A stretch of DNA of 64,000 nucleotides from Cocos nucifera (taxonomy: Eukaryota > Streptophyta > Magnoliopsida > Arecales > Arecaceae): the NCBI GenBank assembly GCA_006176705.1, contig QRFJ01000479.1, positions 248,001 through 312,000 of the forward strand, given 5' to 3'. The position numbers and the translations under genes are program-made. Positions 24,485 to 35,784 of this stretch are shown here, in pieces. The notes beneath the pieces are model-generated. The model was not told the DNA's origin, searched no databases, and saw nothing but the letters and a program-made list of their open reading frames with translations. Numbering within the stretch: position 1 is the stretch's first letter; each line of letters begins with the position of its first letter.

Positions 24485-26880
24485 TAAAGGAAAATCCTGA
24501 TTTCTCGGATCAGGTTCGTTCAGATCTGATCGGATCAAGAGATATATTTCAAAAATTTTTTCTTTGAATCCAAATCAGATCTAAGATATTTTAGATCTAA
24601 TTTTTATTATTTTAATAATTAAAATAAAATTTAGATAAATTAAATTTAATTTAATTTATCTTGAAGTGGGGTAATCCTATTACCCATTGATGATCCTATA
24701 AGCAGCGGAAGGTTCTGGATCTAGCCATGCAAGTGCCTGGCCTCTACCAGTATCCACTCAGACTGGATCTAGAGATCCTCTTCTTCTCTATCACATCTCC
24801 AAAAATTAGATCTGGATCTGATCTGGAGGATCTTCAAAATACCTTTCGAAGATCAGCAGTTGTCCTTTGCAGCAGCGCAGCCTTCTAGCTTTCTGTCGCC
24901 TTTCTCTCATCTGGATTGCACCAACTAAGATCCCAAACTACCTTTGGGCATGGAGAGGAGAGGGAGAAGATGGACTTGGCATGGAGGAGGAGAGGAGAGG
25001 CAGCCTTGGGGCATGGGAATTTTCAATGCTCTTTGAGTTGGGCGCAGGGTCTTATTTATAGACTAAAGCGTGATCCAACTTTATGAAATCAAATCTAAAT
25101 CTTCTTCCCAACCAATCACAACCCTTTATGAAATTAGATCTAAATCTGATTGGTGGAAATAGAGTCCCTTGGATTCATCCTTAGATGGCTCCTAAAATCA
25201 GTCAAAGTTGATTCTTAGGAGGCGTCTAATCAGAATCCAAAAAGGAGATGGAGTTTCTATCCAACAGGGACTCCTGAACACCTCAAACTTGGGCGCACGC
25301 CAAGGTTGATTCTTAGGAGGCATCTAATCAGAATCCAAAAAGGAGATGGAGTTTCTATCCAACAGGGACTCCTGAGCATCTCAAACTTGGGCACACGCCA
25401 TCCTTGGCGTGCGCCCTCCTCCTTGCTAGCTTCTAGCAGGGGGACAAGCCCCCACCAACTCTTCAATAGGTGCGTGACATGTGGATAGAAGTTAAAATAT
25501 CAATGGTCAATATTTGACCAGTCAAAGATAAATTTTTGATCAAAGTCAAAGGACGAGAAATGGCAGGTGACAAAAAATGGCAGGTATTATCTTATAAAAT
25601 AAGATAATCCTTTTTTGATCTGAATAGGCTTCAGTCAGACCAAGTGAAGGCCTCTGATCGAGCACAAACTTCTTTGGCTCAGTCAGGATAACTATTTATG
25701 ATAGTAAAAGAAGAACGTTAGGTTCAATCGAGTGCTAGCACGATTTTCTTGAACCTAATTGAATCTCATTCAGATCAATTGAACTGGATCAGTTCAATTG
25801 ATGATCACCAGATTCAAATCCTTGTTTGTGTGACCCAGTTAGGTTCAGTTCTGTATGGTAATGGGATATGTCATGATCTCTATCATCGACATCATCGAAA
25901 CTCCTTTCGATGGATCAGAACTCTTCTGATTCGAACAGCTAGAATGATCGATCATCTAAATCATTCTAATTGCTCCCAAAATCCACCAGTGACACCTAGC
26001 AGTATATGGTGGCAACCCATCAGAGCTGAATGCGAACCTCTTGGTGCAGCTACCTGTGTGATTAAGTTCTTCTATCTTGAGCCCCGATCAGATTAGGGTT
26101 AAGGTGAACTCGTCAAACCCTAGTCTTCTGTCATATGATGTAATCATTCGATTCAAGTCCGAATGTGAAAACTAAATAGAAACTCTTTCTATTATTTCAC
26201 TCTGCCATGGCCATGGGCTTCTGGACTTGATTCTCATGATCATCATAGGGCTGCTCCTCTACCACCGAGGTAGATAGATTCCATCTTGATGCAATCCAGT
26301 TCCTACAATGAACATGCTATAGCCAACATACACCTCAGGATTTCGAATGGCTAGGAGATCGAGTTATGGTGTAGTCAAACTATAACACCCTCAAGGTGAA
26401 CTGTCGATGCACCTCTCAAGTCAAAGAACCAGACACACCACTGCAGCATCGAGTCAGTCATTGACGAGAAGGTAGACTTCCTAATGACTACTCGAGGTGG
26501 TCATGCTCAGTGCCCTCATTCTCTAACGAGTACCTATACTCTCGCTCCGATGTGTCTCCACACCATGTAGACTCAAAACTCATCTACTAAAGAGAAGCGA
26601 TTGTACACCAACCTTTCGGATCAATCACCATCCTCGTGATGATCCTATGGTCGGGAGCATTTTATGAGTTAATAATGATTATTCATGTCTTAAATTTTCA
26701 ACTCTTGAAAATATGAATTATCATTATCATTAACTCAAAGGATGTATCACAGACACTAAATACACATATGTGATAGAAAATAATCTATTTTATTGATATT
26801 AGTCAAAATTATAATTTTACCCCTAGAAGTGTATTACAAGTGTTAGCCAATTCTAGCTTCTAAGGCACATATATCTAACA
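24485..26880 (-). repeat. 5' LTR of family A copia with internal duplication
   Basis: A 2396-bp LTR, on the plus strand TAAAGGAAAATCC...ATATCTAACA, so the terminal TG is mutated to TA at this end. It is longer than the 2284-bp copies mainly because a 98-bp unit is duplicated in tandem at 25208-25403 (ttgattcttaggagg repeats at 25208 and 25306). Its right end abuts a gag/protease region at 26881, not flanking genomic DNA, so this element apparently inserted into another family A copy. The 115-codon plus-strand frame 25749-26096 matches the one at 1410-1757. Confidence 0.87.
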
Positions 26881-27837
26881 CTGCTATCCTTAAGACTTTG
26901 CATGGAAGTGCACAAATGAGTACTAGAACCAGAGTCAAGCATCCAACTAGATGTAGAAAAAATCGTAAGGTTAGATTCAATAATAAGCATACCTCTAGAA
27001 GGATCTGTCTTCTTCTTATACTTCAGGGTGGCCAGGTATGTAGAACAGTTTTACTTTCAGTGGCTATCAGTATTACAATGGAAATACTTTTCTTTGTCAA
27101 CGGCTTTCTTCTTCGGCTCTGTCTTCTTTTTCTTTCCATCTTTCATCTTCTATTTTTTCACAGACTTCTTCTTCTTTTCAAAAAAAATTTTCTTGGAAGA
27201 AGTCCGTTCCATAGAAAGTACTAAGCCTTTAGAACCTTTCATAGAAAGCTCAGTAGTAACCAACATATTCATAAGCTCGGGTAGAGTATTATGAAGTTTA
27301 TGCATATGGTAGTTCATAATGAACTACCCGTACACATCAGTCAAGGATTTCAAAATTATATCATTCTGTAGATCCTGGTCTAACTTCACTTCGAGTTTCT
27401 CAAGCTCTTTCAAGTCCTTGATCATCATCAGACAATGATCTTGGACTGACTATCCATCATGCATTTTAGCCTTAAATAGTTATTTAGTGATCTGATATTT
27501 GGCTGCGCGACTCTATTCACCAAACAACTCTTGCAGATGAGCCAACATTTGGTGGGTAGTCTTGATATCTTCATGTTGGCACTGAAGCTCATTAGACATT
27601 ATGCCCAACATGTAGTATCTGGTCTTATTATCTTCATCCATCCATTTGTCAAGAGACACTCTCTGTTCAGTGGACGGACGAGCTGGTAAGGTGAGAGGAT
27701 TCTGGTCCAATACATGAGTCAACTTCTCAAAGTCTAAAATAATTTTGAAGTTTTGGAGCCAATCTTTGTAATTAGATCCGGTCAGTCTATCAGTGTCTAG
27801 GATATGGGCTAGTGGGTTGGATGTAGACATTTTTCTT
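26881..27837 (-). pseudogene. Copia gag and protease-site remnant, family A
   Basis: Read from right to left: a gag start with MSTSNPLAHILDTDRLTG, NYKDWLQNFKIILDFEKL and KWMDEDNKTRYYMLGIMS (open frame 27513-27830, 105 codons). A Lys-rich linker follows, then a zinc knuckle with the frame KYFHCNTDSH and NCSTYLATL, interrupted by two stops near 27045. Last is the protease entry (LTLVLVLICA in the sequenced frame, corresponding to the family's LDSGS..HLC site). It ends abruptly at 26880 against the other LTR. This is the front of the element whose 5' LTR is 32896-35179. Confidence 0.82.
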
Positions 27838-27956
27838 TTTTCTGTAGAGAGTCAAAATTTTTGATTAGATTTTATAATTAAGACTCGACCAATTTATTTA
27901 GGAGTTTGATTTTTAAATAAATTAGCTCCCACTATTTTCTCGGATCCTTACACTTT

Positions 27957-28916
27957 TATTGGTGCAGAATTTGGTTGACGTCGGATCGAGCTAGAGTCGA
28001 GGAAGACAAGGTAACCATCGATGACCTGCAAAATAAAGTTCCATCCGAAGTCGATGGTGGTGGCTCTGATAGGATCCTCCGACGGTCAAGTTAACTTTTC
28101 TAACCAATAGAAATGGAGTGCTCAAAGAGGAGTTCGGTAGAGTTTCGAGAAGAAGAAGAAATCTTAGAGAAAATGTATCTGGAGGGTCCCTTTTTATAGA
28201 TGGAGCTTGTTGTAATCGTTCTGATAAATGCCAATCATGATTGTCTTGATAAATGACAATCATAATTATCATGATAAATGATAATTATAACCATTCAGTA
28301 GTGGGATCGTCTATAGGAATTCATCTGAAGGAATAGTCTGTAAGGAGTTTGACTTCTATAGAAGCTCGATTGCTGGAGGAGTCCAGAAGGAGTTTGGCTT
28401 TCATAGAAGCTCGATTGCTGGAGGAGTTCGGAAGAAGTTTGGCTTCCATAGAGGCTCGATTGCTGGACAAGTCCAGAAGAAGTTTGACTCTCGTAGAAGC
28501 CTGGTTGCTAGAGGAGTTCAGAAGGAGTTTAGCTTCCATAGAAGCCCAATTGTTGGAGTCCGGAAGGAGTTCGGCTCCCATAGAAGCTCAACTATTGGAG
28601 GAGTCCGAAAGGAGTTCGGCTGCCATAGAAGCTTGATTGCTAGAGGAGTCCAAAAGAAGTTTGGCTCCCATAGAAGCCCGATTGTTAGAGAAGTTTGGAA
28701 GGAGTTCGGCTTCCATAGAAGCTCGGTTGTTGGAGGAGTCCGTAAGGAGTTCGGCCATTGAGAAGTTCGATCGGATTTGGCCACTGGGTAGTTCGGCCAC
28801 TGAATGAATCTGACTGCTAGGGAGAGAATTTTTTATTAAAGCTCTTTCATGATTACCGACTGTATTAGGTTAAGCTTCAGACTGGACTTCGATGGGAGTG
28901 GGATTTATCCCAAATA
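27957..28916 (-). repeat. Gypsy 3' LTR, inverted copy
   Basis: A 960-bp LTR. On the plus strand it starts TATTGGTGCAGAATTTGG and ends near tttatcccaaata. Its own polypurine tract (minus strand AGGAGAGGGGAC, about 28919-28930) precedes it, identifying it as a 3' LTR. It contains about ten units of a roughly 45-bp repeat (28330-28790) with the core gaagctcgattgctggagga. The repeat is in frame on both strands, producing Ser/Arg/Leu-rich ORFs that are not real proteins. Confidence 0.83.
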
Positions 28917-29167
28917 ATAGTCCCCTCTCCTATGAAACCTTCTAGAGAGGGGGGCTCTGGGAGGCTTGGTACGTTGACGAGTCGTCATCTTCCAGCCTCA
29001 AAGCCAAGAGAAGCTTGCTCCAAATTAAGAATGCTAACATAAAATAGAGGAGGCCATCTGATCCAAAACTTACTGCCTGAAAAAGCTCAGAGCAACAACG
29101 CTCCCATGACCTTGAGACTCGGAGAATTCGAGAATGTACTACCAAAAAGAAGCAATCAATAGTGGCC

Positions 29168-29950
29168 ATGTTAGAAATAGGAGGAGAACCTCATCCTAAC
29201 ATGAGCAAGTTGAAGATCTCGTTCGCTTAAGATGAGATCGGGGGAGAGGCCCTGACAACGGCCCTTATGTGCCCCCACAGTCCATTAGGAATAGGAGGAG
29301 AACCTCATCCTAATGCGAGCAAAGTCGAAGACCTCGTTCACTTAAAATGAGATGGGGGGAGAGACCCTGACAACAGTCCTTATGTGCCCCCACAACCCAT
29401 TAGGAACAGGAGAAGAACCTCATCCTAACGCGAGCAAAGTCGAAGACCTCATTCATTTAAGACGAGATGGGAGGAGAGGCCCTGACAATGGTCCTTATGT
29501 GCTCCCCAGTCTGTTAGGAATAGGAGGAGAACCTCATCCTAACATGAGCAAAGTCGAAGACCTCGTTCAGTTAAGACGAGATGGGAGGAGAGGTCCTGAC
29601 AACGGCTCTTACATGCCCCCACAGCCCATTAGGAATAGGAGAAACCTCGTCCTAATGCGAGCAAAGTCGAAAGAGACCTTGTTTACCTAAGACGAGATGG
29701 GGGAGAGGCCCTGACAACGGCCCTTACGTGCCCCCACAGCCCATTAGAAATAGGAGGAGAACCTCATCCTAATGCGAGCAAAGTCAAAGACCTCATTCAC
29801 TTAAGATGAGATGGAGGGAGAGACCCTGACAATGGCCCTTACGTGCCCCTATAATTCATTAGGAATAGGAGAAGAACCTCATCCTAACATAAGCAAAGTC
29901 AAAGACCTCGTCCATTTTAGAAGAGATGGAGGAAGAGACCATACCGACGA
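29168..29950 (+). repeat. Tandem array of about 115 bp, seven copies
   Basis: Units begin ttaggaataggaggag at about 29168, 29286, 29400, 29515, 29630, 29744 and 29860. Each carries gcaaagtcgaagacctcgtt and ccctgacaacggcccttatg. A single related unit is seen at about 40706 in the element at 38467. The ORFs 29352-29690 and 29811-30002 are repeat translations. From 29950 to 30120 the array changes to GGAGATAAGATCT-type units like those at 40757-42430. Confidence 0.85.
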
Positions 29951-30198
29951 TCCTAACACTTCAATAGGAGATAAGATCTTCTACAACCTCGGTTGGAGAT
30001 AAGATCTCTCCCGAGCTTCAACTTCAATAGAAGATAGAATCTTCTTCAACCTCAACAGAAGACAAGATCTTCCCCGAGCTTCAACTATACTTTCCACCTC
30101 GACTGAAAATAAGATGCAGAGCCTTGAAGAGGACTTCGGCAGTCATCCTTTTTTTACTCCCTTCCTTTGAGTTTCAAACTCGAAAGTGGGAGGACTAT

Positions 30199-31139
30199 TG
30201 TTGGAGATAAATCCCGCTCCTGCCAAAGTCCAATCTGAAGCTTAGCCTAATGTAGCCGGTAATCATGAAAGAGCTTCAATCAAAAATTCTCTTCCTAGCA
30301 GTCGGATTCATTCAGTGGCCGAACTACCCAGCGGCCAAACTCGATCGAACTTCTTAGTGGTCGAACTCCTTCCAAACTCCTCCAGCAACTGAGCTTCTAT
30401 GGACGCCGAACTCCTTTCGAACTCCTCTAGCAATCGAGCTTCTATGGGAGCCAAACTCCGCCAGCAATCAACCTTCTAGGGAGCCAAACTTCTTTCAGAC
30501 TCCTCTAACAGTCGGACTTCTATGGGAGCCAAACTCCTTCCAGACTCCTTTAGCAATTAGGTTTCTTTGGAAGCCGAACTTCTTCCAAACTTCTCTAGCA
30601 ACCGGGCTTCAATGGGAGCTGAACTTCTTTCAAACTCCTCCAGCAATCGAGCTTCTATGGAAGCCGAATTCCTTCCAAACTCCTCCAGCAATCGAGCTTC
30701 TATAGAAGCCGAAGTCCTCCAGCAATCGGGTTTCTATAGAAGCCAAACTCCTTATAGACTGTTCCTTTAGACGAATTCCTACAGGCGATCCCACTATTGA
30801 ACGATTACAATTATCATTTATCATGATAATTATGATTGTCATTTATCAAGAATGGTTACAATGGACATTTATCAAGGCAGTTACAATAAGCTCCATCTAT
30901 AAAAAGGGATCCTCCAAATACGTTTTCGCTAAGCTTTCTTTTCCATTCCAAAACTCTGCCAAACTCCTCTCTGAGCACTCCATTTCTATTGGCCAAAAAA
31001 GCTAACTTGACCATTAGAGGGTCCTACCGGAGTCACCACCACCAACTCCGGATGAAATTTTATTTTGTAGGTCATCGAGGACGATCTCATCTTTCTCGAC
31101 TCTAGCTCGATCCGGTGTCAACCAAATTCTGCACCAATA
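30199..31139 (+). repeat. Gypsy 3' LTR, direct copy
   Basis: A 941-bp LTR, TGTTGGAGATAAATCCC...CTGCACCAATA. It is preceded by the polypurine tract GAAAGTGGGAGGAC (30182-30195) and followed by ACTCT. It is an inverted partner of 27957-28916 over its whole length, including the 45-bp internal repeats (30350-30760). Confidence 0.85.
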
Positions 31140-32881
31140 ACTCTCTTTGTAGAGATGCAAAAATCTCCATGATTACTAATTTCTAGTGGGTGGTGCAGTC
31201 CCACCAACTGACTTATCACCTCACCTAACAGTTATTGGTGATAGGTTAGCCAATAAGTGAACAACTCTTGTCCAATGATTCTCTAATCATAGTGCATCCA
31301 GACTTGGTCTCTAATTCATGAATCTCACCATGCCTGAAATATTGATCCACTCCTTAGTTAAGTCAGACCCACCATTTGCACATATTAGATTTCTAATTGG
31401 GTCTCTCATCGTATCCAAAATATTGAGCCCAATCCATCCTCCAGCTCGTAGCATCCAATGCCTAAAAGATATGGTTGCATCTTTTCGGTGCAACTGAACC
31501 ACTGTGACCAGCCAAGAACAATCAACCCCGAAAAGCATTCGCACATCTACAATGGTGGAAGATCTTAGACTTAATCTTTTCTTAGAAAGATTTGATTTAG
31601 ATCTCTTTAAACTTGACTTGACATAGCCATAAATATTATGACTAACTTAGTGGCATGGGTTAGCTCATATTGTTAGCCATCTTAGATCAGGACTGGGCCG
31701 ACAAATATGGTCAGGTAACTAAGATCGATGGAAGGGATATGCCATTAACTCGATAAGAACATATTTGAGTCAAGTAGCTCCCAATTAAAAATCAGTCAGT
31801 TGTATCTGCCAAACTTACCTTAGATATTAAAATATTGAGCTAGAACCAATTGAGTTAGCCTGCAATCCAGACTCTAACCATTGAGTCTAATTAGGTCTTA
31901 ACTTGATCGATCACTCATGTGACTCGATCTTGATCCAGACTTAATCCTATTAGGCTGGTCAATTTAAGTACTCTTGATCCCACCTAACCAAATCTTAATT
32001 CGATTTGATCAACCACTAGACCTAATTGAGCTATCCAAGCTCGAACCCAATTTTATGAATATATCTTAGATCTAAAAATTCTCAATTTTAGATCTAATAT
32101 ATTTCAAAATATTAATTTTTAATTAAGTTTAGGGTTCACAAAAATATGTATATAAAATCCTAGGATTTCAGGATCTAGATTTTTATAGAAAATAAGTTTT
32201 GATTTCTGATTAAGGTTGAATGCACGGCACCCCTACACACCATAAGACATCCCATTGAATGAGAGGAGAGGGTCTTTAAATCCTACTTCGTTCTTATGAT
32301 CGGACGATCAAGGAGAACGCCTTAATTAGAAACATGATAAATCTACAAAACTAGTTAGATCACCATCATATATCACATATATAAAAATTAATCTAACTAA
32401 AAATATATTTTGCATACATCTCATGTATCATATCGTGTATATTTTTTGATCTAAATTATCTCATAAATATCTAAAAAATAAGATTTAAATTTGACCATAT
32501 TAAATTAAAATTTATTCTAGATAATTTTGTAGAACTATCTACAACTAATCTAAACATGCATCTATCATATCTTATATGAATAAATTAAATAAATTTATTT
32601 TTTATTTTTAGATTTAATTATAATATTTATAATATTAAAATATAGTAAATAAATAGATCTAAAAATTATAATTAATTAAATTAAAATTATGATCATGCTA
32701 GACTATACATAGAATAATTCTATTCCTAGTCTAGTCATGCATCTCATACATCTTAGATCTAGATTATTTAATTTTAAATTTTTTAATTTTAGATCTAATC
32801 ACATTTAATATGATATCTAAAATCATCTAATTATTATATTAAAAATAAATTAAAATTAGATCTAATGAATTATGAAACCTA
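31140..32881 (-). other. Family A copia leader, right part
   Basis: It continues the leader interrupted by the gypsy insertion (left part 27838-27956). It matches 22760-24470 throughout (for example gatgcaaaaatctcc and cctcacctaacagttattggtgat). It is non-coding; the ORF 31311-31544 is a chance frame also seen, broken, in the other leaders. Confidence 0.8.
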
Positions 32882-32893
32882 GCTTTGATACCA
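32882..32893 (-). other. Primer-binding site (tRNA-iMet type), family A
   Basis: The minus strand reads TGGTATCAAAGC, one mismatch from the consensus, two bases from the LTR border at 32896. Confidence 0.87.
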
Positions 32894-32895
32894 GT

Positions 32896-35179
32896 TGAAG
32901 AAAAAAATTTATTTTTTTGGGTCAGGTTTGTTTAGATCTAATAAGATCAGGAGGGATATTTCAAAATTTTTCTTTAAGAACTTAATCAGATATGAGACTC
33001 CTTATATCTAATCTTATTGATCTAATAATAAAAATAAAAATAAAAATTAAATCTAATTTAATTATACCTTTATTTTGGGTAATCCAATCATCTTGTGATG
33101 ATCTCGATGTTTGCTTGAGGTTCTCGATGTAGCCATGCAAGTGCCTGACCTCTATCGGTATTCACTCAAGCAAGATCTGAAGATCTTCTTCTTCTCAATC
33201 ATTCCTTCAAAAATTAGATCTAGATCTAATCATGAAGATCTTCAAAACTATTTTTGAAGAACAATCATTGTCTCTTGCAGCAGTGCTGCCTTCTTCCTTT
33301 TCTAGCGCCTTTCACTTGCTTGGATCGCACCTTCTTCATGCCCAAAGGCCCTTGGGCATGGAGAGGAGAGAGAGAACCAGAGGGTGGAAGGAGAAGGAGG
33401 AAGAGGGGCTATGTGGTATGGGCTAAAGGTAGAAGCATTGAATTCTAGGCACAGACGGGATTTATATAGACCCTGCTGCGCCATGTAGTGCCACATCATC
33501 CTGACCAATCACGACCCTTTGTGCAATCAGATCTAAATCTAATTGGTAGGATGATATCATCTAATCCAATCAGATTAGAGACCCTCAAAACTCTCCTTAG
33601 GTGGCACTAAGACTGGGTCAAATAAGACTTCTTGGTGCCACACAGTTTAATCCCCTGAAGTAGTTGGAGTCCCATCTGTATGGGATTCCATCTTTTATCC
33701 TCATGGGGTGCACACCTCCCTAGGCATGTGCCCCCTTTTTATCTGCTTTTTAGCAGGGGAACAAGTCCCCGGGTATTCTTCTATGGGTGCATGACATATG
33801 GGCAGATGTCTAAGTGTCCAAGGTCAATATTTGACCAATGTCCGAAGACAAAATTTAGCAGGTGATGGAAAATGATAGGTATTATTTTAAATTTATTCAT
33901 AAATTAAGACAATCTTTTTCTAACCTAAACAAGCTTCAGTCAGACTAAGTAAAGATTCCTGAGTGAGTCCAAACATATTTGGCTCAATCGAGATAAGCTT
34001 TAATGATTGTTAAAGGAGAATATTATGCTCAATCGTGTGCTAGCATAATTTTTTTGAATCTAATTGAATCTTATTCAAATTAATTGAACTAGATTAATCC
34101 AACTGATGATATCTAGATCTAAATTCTTATTTTTATGATCCAGTTAAATTCAGTTTCATATGGTAATGGGATATGTCGCGATCTCTATCATCGACATCAT
34201 CGAAATACCTTTCGATGGATCAAAATTTTTTTGATTCAGACAACTAGTATGATCGATCATCTAAATTATTCTAATTGCTCTCAAAATCTATCAGTGACAC
34301 CTAGTAGCATATGGTGGAAACCCATTAGAATTCAAAGCAAGCCTCTTGGTGTAGTTACCTATGTGATTAAGTTCCTCTATCTTGAGCTCCGACCGGATTA
34401 GGGTTAAGGTGATCTCGTCAAATCCTAATTTTTGTCATATGAATTAATCATTCGATTCAAGTCCAATGTGAAAATTCTAATAGAAACTCTTTCTATTATT
34501 TCACTCTACCATGGCCATGGGCTTATGGACTTAATTCTCATGATCATCATAGGGCTACTCCTCATCTACCGAGGTAGATAGATCCCCTATTGGTGCAATC
34601 TAATTCCTATAATGAACATGCTATAGCCAACATACACCTCAAGATTTCGAATGACTAGGAAATTGAGTTATGGTGTAGTCAAACTACAACATCCTCAAGA
34701 TGAACTGCCGATGCACCTCAGGTCAAAGAACCAGATACACTACTGCAGCTTTGAGCCAGTCATCGATGAGAAGGTAGACTTCCTCATGACTGCTCGAGGT
34801 GGTCATGCTCAGTGCCCTCATTCTCTAACGAGTACTTATACTCTCACTTTGGTGTCTCTACACCGTAAACTCAAGACTTATCTATCCGAAAGAAACTATC
34901 GTACACCAATCTTTCTGATCAATCATTATTCTCATGATGATCCTATGGTCGGGAGCATTTTATGAGTTAATAATAAAAATTCATGTCTTAAATTTTTGAC
35001 TCTTGAACATATGAACTATCATTACCATTAACTCAAGAAATGTATCACAGACACTTTCAAATATACACTATGATAGAAAATAATTTATTTTATTATTTAT
35101 AGCTAAAATTATAATTTTATTCTTAGAAATATATTATAAATATCAGTCAATCTGATTTTTAGGGCACACATATCTAACA
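32896..35179 (-). repeat. 5' LTR of family A copia, older copy
   Basis: A 2284-bp LTR, on the plus strand TGAAGAAAAAAATT...TATCTAACA. It is clearly more diverged than the copies at 252 and 24485: the antisense 115-codon frame is shortened to 34135-34401. The sequence changes abruptly at 35180 to CACTA-type DNA, so the element inserted in or next to that transposon. Confidence 0.87.
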
Positions 35180-35784
35180 TAACGATGGCGATAATGGAAA
35201 ACGTGGTCGTCGATCGATGGAAGCCCAGAAGGAGGGGGAGAAAGAGAGGAGAGGAAAGGGTTTCAAGCCGAGAGAGAGTGGATTTTGCGGGAGTGGGGGG
35301 CAGATATTTAAAGAGTTTTAACGATGAAATATTTGCAACTTAATTTTCATCTCTAATACTCTTATTGGCGATGGAAAAAATATTTTCATCTCTAATATTA
35401 GTTATTTATGATAAAATTTATCATCATAAATAATTTTCTCGCTAATAATTTCTATTAATTATTTTACTAAAAAATCTTTTTTTCTCTCCAAAAAAAATAA
35501 AATAAGTTATTTACAATGGAACCAAATTTTTGTTGCCAATAATTAATTATTTGTGATGATATTTTTCATCATAAAAAAATTTTGTCACTATTAATCTATT
35601 GATAATAAATCATAAAAAATCTTTAATTATTTGTGACATAATATTTCCATCATAAATAATAATTATATATGATAGAAAATATTTTTCATCATAAAAAATT
35701 AATTATTTATGATGAAAATATATTTTTATCGTAAATAATTAGATTTTTTTATGATGAAAAAATTTTATCGCTAATATTCCATCG

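Larger units (their letters stand above)
27957..31139. mobile_element. Tat-like gypsy insertion with outward inverted LTRs
   Basis: A 3.2-kb insertion in the leader of a family A copia element. Its left LTR (27957-28916) is on the minus strand and its right LTR (30199-31139) on the plus strand, so both outer ends are the same U5 terminus (CACCAATA). Each LTR has its own polypurine tract on the inner side. The interior (28930-30198) reads in plus orientation and matches the 40440-40760 segment of the element at 38467. Flanks are ACTTT on the left and ACTCT on the right, a near-perfect 5-bp target duplication, and the uninterrupted leader at 22740-22775 supports a clean insertion. No coding capacity remains. 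Confidence 0.82.

Noticed and set aside
28321..28800. Repetitive ORFs on both strands resembling a coiled-coil repeat protein
   Set aside because: They lie wholly in an LTR tandem repeat whose unit length is divisible by three; the same peptides appear from the mirror LTR at 30350-30760.
29168..29950. Possible CRISPR-like array
   Set aside because: Units of about 115 bp are repeated in full with no unique spacers, and the context is a plant gypsy element.
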